Both the position numbers and the translations under genes were made by a program. Of a stretch of DNA of 64,000 nucleotides, positions 59,979-64,000 are shown piece after piece. The stretch covers positions 124,001 through 188,000 of the forward strand of contig JAYOLL010000002.1 in the NCBI GenBank assembly GCA_038120295.1, in the 5' to 3' direction. Under the pieces are notes generated by a model. The model was not told the origin of the DNA, did not search any database, and saw nothing but the letters and a program-made list of their open reading frames with translations. This DNA comes from JAYOEY01 sp038120295. GTDB taxonomy: Bacteria; Pseudomonadota; Alphaproteobacteria; MPNO01; UBA2964. How positions within the stretch are numbered: position 1 is the first letter of the stretch; each line of letters begins with the position of its first letter.

Positions 59979-60446
59979 ATGACCGACGACACCCTTCTGG
60001 CGCGCGAGGCCGGGAATTCCAGTGATATAGACGACGATATTTTCGACGCGATCGACGATGCGATCGGAAATCTTGCCGACGATTTCATTCTCTGGGTGCG
60101 GGAAAGCCTGGACGACACCCTGAAATCTCTCGATGCGGTGGAGGAAGAGCCTGATGGACGGCTGGAAACCGCACAGGGCTTCTATACGGTGATGCATGAC
60201 GTCAAGGGACAGGCCGGAACGTTCGGCTTCGCCCTGCTGGCGGAAGTCGGCGAGTCGCTCTGCGCCTATCTGCAGGGAATCGAAAAGCCGCCCACGGAAG
60301 GACAGCTCGGCGTGCTCAAGCTGCATGCGACCGCGGCACGGTTCATCGTCGAGCGGAATCTGAAAGGCACTGACGGCCGCATCTGCGAGCAGTTCCGGGC
60401 GCGGCGCGATGCCCTGATCGAACAGGTAGGGCGGCCTGCCGCCTGA
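59979..60446 (+). CDS. Hpt-domain phosphotransfer protein
   Basis: 155-residue helical protein with a histidine phosphotransfer domain. The phosphorylatable His is in FYTVMHDVKGQAGTFGF, with a following helix pair (LLAEVGESLCAYL). A short acidic N-terminus precedes (SSDIDDDIFDAIDD). An alternative GTG at 59970 would add three residues. It likely takes part in a multistep phosphorelay; no histidine kinase or response regulator lies next to it, so its partners are elsewhere. A strong terminator follows immediately, so it is monocistronic. Confidence 0.8.
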   Translation: MTDDTLLAREAGNSSDIDDDIFDAIDDAIGNLADDFILWVRESLDDTLKSLDAVEEEPDGRLETAQGFYTVMHDVKGQAGTFGFALLAEVGESLCAYLQGIEKPPTEGQLGVLKLHATAARFIVERNLKGTDGRICEQFRARRDALIEQVGRPAA

Positions 60447-60482
60447 TCCTGTTTCTTTCGCGAACGGTTAAGGAATACCCAG

Positions 60483-60512
60483 GCCGCCGGTCTTCCTCCG
60501 GCGGTCTTTTTT
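60483..60512 (+). terminator. Terminator after the Hpt gene
   Basis: CCGCCGG (60484-60490) pairs with CCGGCGG (60498-60504), seven-base loop, followed by a T tract (60507-60512). Confidence 0.9.
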
Positions 60513-60661
60513 CTTTCCGTTTCGATCAATCTCCGCGGAAAATTCCCCGATCTCAGCCCGAATCCCGCATCTTGCCGGTGACATGGCGGTTTCGAATCGA
60601 TATGACTTTACGGGTAAGCTCACTAACCGTCGATTCCGTTTCCGTCGGAAGGAGATCCACC

Positions 60662-61537
60662 ATGCCTTTACGTATATCCGTTATCGCTGCTTCCCTGCTG
60701 GCGCTCGCCGTTGCGACGCCTCCTGCCCCCGTCCAGGCAGCCGATAAATTCGTGTTTACCGCCATTCCCGACCAGGACGAGACCCAGCTGCGCAAGCGGT
60801 TCGGGAAGGTCGCGACGTACCTGTCCGGCAAGCTCGGCGTGCCGGTGACCTATATACCGGTCAAATCCTATGCGGCAGCGGTGACCGCGTTCCGCAACAA
60901 CCAGGTGCAGCTCGCCTGGTTCGGCGGCCTGTCGGGCGTCCGCGCGCGCAAGCTGGTGCCGGGATCGGAAGCGATCGCCCAGGGGAAAAAAGACCCGAAT
61001 TTCGAGACCTACTTCATCGCCCATGCCAGCACCGGTCTGAAGGAAAGCAAGGAATTCCCCAAGGCGATCGCAGGCATGACGTTCACCTTCGGGGCCAAGG
61101 GGTCGACGTCGGGCCGGCTGATGCCTGAATACTTCATCCGCAAGCATCTGGGCAAAAAGCCGAATGAAGTGTTTTCGCGGGTCGGCTTCAGCGGTAATCA
61201 TTCGCGTACCGTGGCCCTGGTGCAGTCCGGCGCCTTTCAGGTCGGCGCAACGAACTACAAGGTCTGGGCTCGTGAGCTCAAGGCCGGCAAGATCGACCCC
61301 AAAAAGGTCAGCGTCATCTGGCGCACGCCCGGTTATCCCGATTATCAGTGGACCATCCGGGGCGACGTCGACAGCAAATTCGGCAAGGGATTTTCGGAAA
61401 AGGTCAAAGGCAGTCTTCTGGGCATGAACGATCCCGATCTGCTGAAATCCTTCCCGCGAGAATCCTTTATACCGGCGAAGAATTCCGATTACGCCCCGAT
61501 TGAGGATACGGCGAAGTCGATCGGGCTGATCGATTAG
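60662..61537 (+). CDS. PhnD-type periplasmic binding protein, putative selenium oxyanion importer component
   Basis: 291-residue binding protein of the phosphate/phosphonate (PhnD) family. A signal peptide (MPLRISVIAASLLALAVATP, cleaved near VQA-AD at residue 26) is followed by the ligand-binding fold: VPVTYIPVKSYAAAVTAFRN, VQLAWFGGLSGVRARKLVPG, TFTFGAKGSTSGRLMPEYF and FSGNHSRTVALVQSGAFQVG. I recall a PhnD subfamily, often next to selD, that is annotated as a putative selenate-binding component; the blocks GGLSGV and GSTSGRLMPEYFI fit it. The downstream FAD/SelD-type gene gives the same hint. GGAAGGAGATCCACC precedes the ATG. Confidence 0.83.
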   Translation: MPLRISVIAASLLALAVATPPAPVQAADKFVFTAIPDQDETQLRKRFGKVATYLSGKLGVPVTYIPVKSYAAAVTAFRNNQVQLAWFGGLSGVRARKLVPGSEAIAQGKKDPNFETYFIAHASTGLKESKEFPKAIAGMTFTFGAKGSTSGRLMPEYFIRKHLGKKPNEVFSRVGFSGNHSRTVALVQSGAFQVGATNYKVWARELKAGKIDPKKVSVIWRTPGYPDYQWTIRGDVDSKFGKGFSEKVKGSLLGMNDPDLLKSFPRESFIPAKNSDYAPIEDTAKSIGLID

Positions 61538-61553
61538 GGCCCAACGACGGGAA

Positions 61554-62219
61554 ATGTCTCTAGTAGAGCTCCGCAACGAATCCGCCGGCTATAGCGGAAC
61601 GCCGGTTCTTAGCGGGCTCACCCTGACCGTGAACGCCGGCGAGCGCATCGCGCTCGTCGGCGAGAGCGGTTCCGGAAAATCCACCCTTCTGCGTCTTCTG
61701 TACGAGCGATGCGGACCGGACGTGTCGCTGGTGCCGCAGGAACTCGGGCTGGTGCAGGCGCTCACCGTTTTTCACAACGTCTATATGGGCCGGCTGCATT
61801 GCCGTTCCGTCTGGCACAATCTGCGCAATCTTGTCTGGCCGGCGCGGCCCGACGTTGCTGACGTCAATGAAATCGTCGCTTCGCTCCGGCTGGAGGACAA
61901 GCTGTTCGCCGGTGTCGGCACGCTGTCGGGCGGCCAGCAGCAGCGCACCGCCATTGGCCGCGCGCTCTACCATCCGGGCGACATCCTGCTGGCCGACGAA
62001 CCGGTCTCCTCGGTCGACGAACATCAGGCGCGCGACATTTTGCATGCCATCAATGACCGCAAGCAGACCGTCATCCTCGCCATGCACGACCGGGCGCTGG
62101 CGATCGAGTTCGCCGACCGGCTTATCGGCCTCAGGGACGGTCGGGTCGTGCTCGACCAGGCCTCCGCCGGGATGTCGCCGGAGGACCTGGACGAACTTTA
62201 CGTCACGGCGGACGCATGA
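61554..62219 (+). CDS. PhnC-type ABC ATPase of the same importer
   Basis: 221-residue ATPase, shorter than typical PhnC. Walker A ALVGESGSGKSTLL, Q-loop region SLVPQELGLVQALTVFHNVY, signature LSGGQQQRTAIGRALYHPGD, Walker B ILLADEPVSSVDEHQA and H-loop LAMHDRALAIEFAD are complete. It lies 16 bases after the binding protein and overlaps the permease gene by four bases (ATGA). Confidence 0.9.
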   Translation: MSLVELRNESAGYSGTPVLSGLTLTVNAGERIALVGESGSGKSTLLRLLYERCGPDVSLVPQELGLVQALTVFHNVYMGRLHCRSVWHNLRNLVWPARPDVADVNEIVASLRLEDKLFAGVGTLSGGQQQRTAIGRALYHPGDILLADEPVSSVDEHQARDILHAINDRKQTVILAMHDRALAIEFADRLIGLRDGRVVLDQASAGMSPEDLDELYVTADA

Positions 62220-63703
62220 TTGCGCGCCGCGAGCCGTCGCCGTTGCTGCGCACCACCGGCGTTTTCTTTCTGGTCGGGCTGGTATGCCTTGCCTTCGCGG
62301 ACATTGCGATCAGCACGGTCGACCCGTGGCTCGAATTCGGACGCCTGCTGAGCGGCATCATCACGCCTGATTTCTACGCCACCGACAGCGTCTGGCTGGC
62401 GCTGGCCTATACGATGGCGTTCGCCATTCTCGGCGTTGCGCTCGGCAATTTGTTCGGGTTCGGCCTCGCCCTGGTCTTCCACAGCCGTTTCGCCCGCATG
62501 TTCTGCGCCGTGATCCGTTCGGTCCACGAGCTGTTCTGGGCGCTGATTTTCCTGCAGATGTTCGGACTGTCGCCGGTGACCGGCGTGCTGGCCATCGCCA
62601 TCCCCTATGCCGGGATCATCGCCAAGGTCTATGCGGAAATCCTGGAAGAAGCCGACCCCGCGCCGCTGAAGGCCCTGCCGCCGGGCACGGGCCGGGCTTC
62701 CGCCTTTCTGTTCGTACGTCTGCCCGATGCCTGGGCGCATTTCAAAAGCTATTCAATGTACCGGCTGGAATGCGGGCTCCGCTCCAGCGCCGTACTCGGT
62801 TTCATCGGCCTGCCGACGCTCGGCTTCCATCTGGAGACCGCTTTTCGCGAAGGGCAGTATTCCGAAGTCTCGGCGCTGCTGATCCTGTTCTATATCGTGA
62901 TCGCCTCAATGCGCGTCTGGATGAAACGGCCTTTGCTGCCGGTCTATCTGATCGGGGCCGCGCTGATCCTGCCCTGGGGCGTTGCGTTTTCGCTGTCCCA
63001 TATCGGGCGGTTCCTGACCAGCGACATCGTCCCGCATCCGCTGCGCGAGGGCGGGCCCGACATGATGACGAAGTTCGCAGACTGGATGTCGGCGATGGTG
63101 TTCGAACAGGCGCTGCCCGGCGCGGTGTCGACGATCCAGCTCACCATGATCGCGCTGATCGCGACCGGTTTGCTGACGCTCATCTTCTTCCCGCTGATCT
63201 CTCCCCTGTTGCTCGGGCGCGGGCCTCGCTGGGCGGGGCATATCTTTCTTGTCGTGGTGCGCTCGACGCCCGAATACATACTCGCCTTCGTCCTGCTGCA
63301 GCTCTGGGGGCCATCCATGCTGCCCGCCATCGTCGCGCTGGCCTTGCACAATGCGGGGATCATCGGTCATCTGGTCGGGCGCTATACCGAGCAGGTCACG
63401 CTGCGACAGGATTCCTCGACAGGAGCCAACCGCTATTTCTACGAGGTGCTGCCGCGCGTTTACCGGCCCATGCTGGCGCTGCTGTTCTACCGCTGGGAGG
63501 TGATCCTGCGCGAAACCGCGATCCTCGGCATGCTCGGCATCGCGACGCTCGGTTTCTATATCGACAGCGCGTTCGCCGATCTGCGGTTCGACCGCGCGAT
63601 GGTGCTGATCGCCCTGACCGCCCTTCTCAATATCTGCGTCGACGTGATATCGCGCTATGTGCGCGGCAAGCTGCGTCTGCAGACGTCACTGGAGATGAAG
63701 TGA
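62216..63703 (+). CDS. Fused PhnE-type ABC permease (two permease domains)
   Basis: 495-residue membrane protein combining two PhnE-like permease domains in one chain. The first domain has the EAA-like segment IAKVYAEILEEADPAPLKAL, the second NAGIIGHLVGRYTEQVTLRQ with the closing WEVILRETAILGMLGIATLG. This replaces the usual homodimer of PhnE. It overlaps the ATPase gene (ATGA at 62216) and is four bases from the SelD-type gene, so all four are one operon. Confidence 0.9.
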   Translation: MIARREPSPLLRTTGVFFLVGLVCLAFADIAISTVDPWLEFGRLLSGIITPDFYATDSVWLALAYTMAFAILGVALGNLFGFGLALVFHSRFARMFCAVIRSVHELFWALIFLQMFGLSPVTGVLAIAIPYAGIIAKVYAEILEEADPAPLKALPPGTGRASAFLFVRLPDAWAHFKSYSMYRLECGLRSSAVLGFIGLPTLGFHLETAFREGQYSEVSALLILFYIVIASMRVWMKRPLLPVYLIGAALILPWGVAFSLSHIGRFLTSDIVPHPLREGGPDMMTKFADWMSAMVFEQALPGAVSTIQLTMIALIATGLLTLIFFPLISPLLLGRGPRWAGHIFLVVVRSTPEYILAFVLLQLWGPSMLPAIVALALHNAGIIGHLVGRYTEQVTLRQDSSTGANRYFYEVLPRVYRPMLALLFYRWEVILRETAILGMLGIATLGFYIDSAFADLRFDRAMVLIALTALLNICVDVISRYVRGKLRLQTSLEMK

Positions 63704-63707
63704 GACG

Positions 63708-64000
63708 ATGAAGAGTTCAGATACGCCGATCGTCAAGGACCTGGTGCTGGTTGGGGGCGGTCATTCCCATATGACGGTGCTGAAACGGTTCGGCATGAAA
63801 CCGATGCCGGGGGTGCGGCTCACGCTGATCTGCCGCGATGCGCATACGCCCTACTCGGGCATGCTGCCGGGCTATGTCGCCGGCCATTACGATTACGACC
63901 AGGCGCATATCGATCTCGGCGCGCTGGCGCGTTTCGCCAATGCGCGGTTCTACCATTCGACCGTGACGAAGCTGGACCTGGCCGAAAAGAAGGTGATCTG
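63708..64000 (+). CDS. FAD-dependent oxidoreductase domain of a SelD-type protein (partial, cut by window end)
   Basis: The first 97 residues are present. They begin with the FAD-binding fold LVLVGGGHSHMTVLKRFG, followed by GVRLTLICRDAHTPYSGMLP, GYVAGHYDYDQAHIDLGALA and ARFANARFYHSTVTKLDLAE. This opening is characteristic of the NADH dehydrogenase-like FAD module that is often fused to selenide,water dikinase (SelD). The SelD part would lie beyond 64000, so the fusion is inferred. Its tight coupling to the transporter suggests selenium activation follows uptake. Confidence 0.8.
   Translation, partial: MKSSDTPIVKDLVLVGGGHSHMTVLKRFGMKPMPGVRLTLICRDAHTPYSGMLPGYVAGHYDYDQAHIDLGALARFANARFYHSTVTKLDLAEKKVI

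Overview
GC-rich bacterial chromosomal DNA, most likely an alphaproteobacterium of the Rhodospirillales type. The pointers are the gene order obgE-proB-proA-nadD-rsfS-rlmH plus gpmI-envC-ctpA-divergent deacetylase-rppH, an L21 protein with a Lys/Ala-rich tail, and many flavin and molybdenum oxidoreductase genes. The genus cannot be read from the window. There is no rRNA, CRISPR array, insertion sequence or phage gene. One tRNA is present (Ser, anticodon CGA).

Layout. 0.1-1.8 kb: ammonium transporter and PII protein. 1.8-8.0 kb (minus strand): gpmI, an EnvC-like amidase activator, a CtpA-type protease, a divergent polysaccharide deacetylase and rppH. 8.0-8.4 kb: a non-coding-looking gap with a short minus-strand transcription unit (tiny ORF behind an extremely strong Shine-Dalgarno, then a terminator). 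8.4-15.0 kb: ada and catabolic genes (MmgE/PrpD, HpaB-like, LLM) plus a conserved protein of unknown function, lying between two halves of a housekeeping block. 15.0-21.0 kb (minus): rlmH, rsfS, nadD, proA, proB, obgE, rpmA, rplU with a clear promoter upstream. 21.1-24.0 kb: an Ntn-hydrolase-like gene broken by an in-frame amber codon, a small secreted protein, a MetE-like protein and tRNA-Ser.

24.1-37.7 kb looks like an accessory catabolic island: a molybdenum hydroxylase large subunit, an SDR, an acyl-CoA ligase, an amidohydrolase, a PuuE-like deacetylase, two isochorismatase-type amidases and a complete peptide/nickel-type ABC importer. 38.0-46 kb: an orphan Mla-like ATPase, then an LLM monooxygenase, AhpD-like protein, ACMSD-like amidohydrolase, a second molybdenum hydroxylase subunit and a UbiD decarboxylase. 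46-48.7 kb: Hsp20, an APC permease and a formate/nitrite-type channel. 48.7-52.5 kb: MaoC, a CoA-transferase, BadI-like and BadH-like enzymes (alicyclic acid degradation) and an AhpD-like protein. 52.6-56.5 kb: envelope proteins (ChaN-PDZ, M1-like peptidase, glycine-zipper lipoprotein). 57.2-59.8 kb: pcaJ, pcaI, pcaF, the last steps of the beta-ketoadipate pathway. 60.0-64.0 kb: an Hpt protein and a PhnD/PhnC/PhnE-type transporter leading into the FAD domain of a SelD-type protein, so a candidate selenium uptake and activation operon, cut by the window end.

Two housekeeping genes (envC-like and nadD) appear to use CTG start codons, each placed where an ATG would be expected. All calls rest on reading the sequence and recalled family knowledge; no database search was run.
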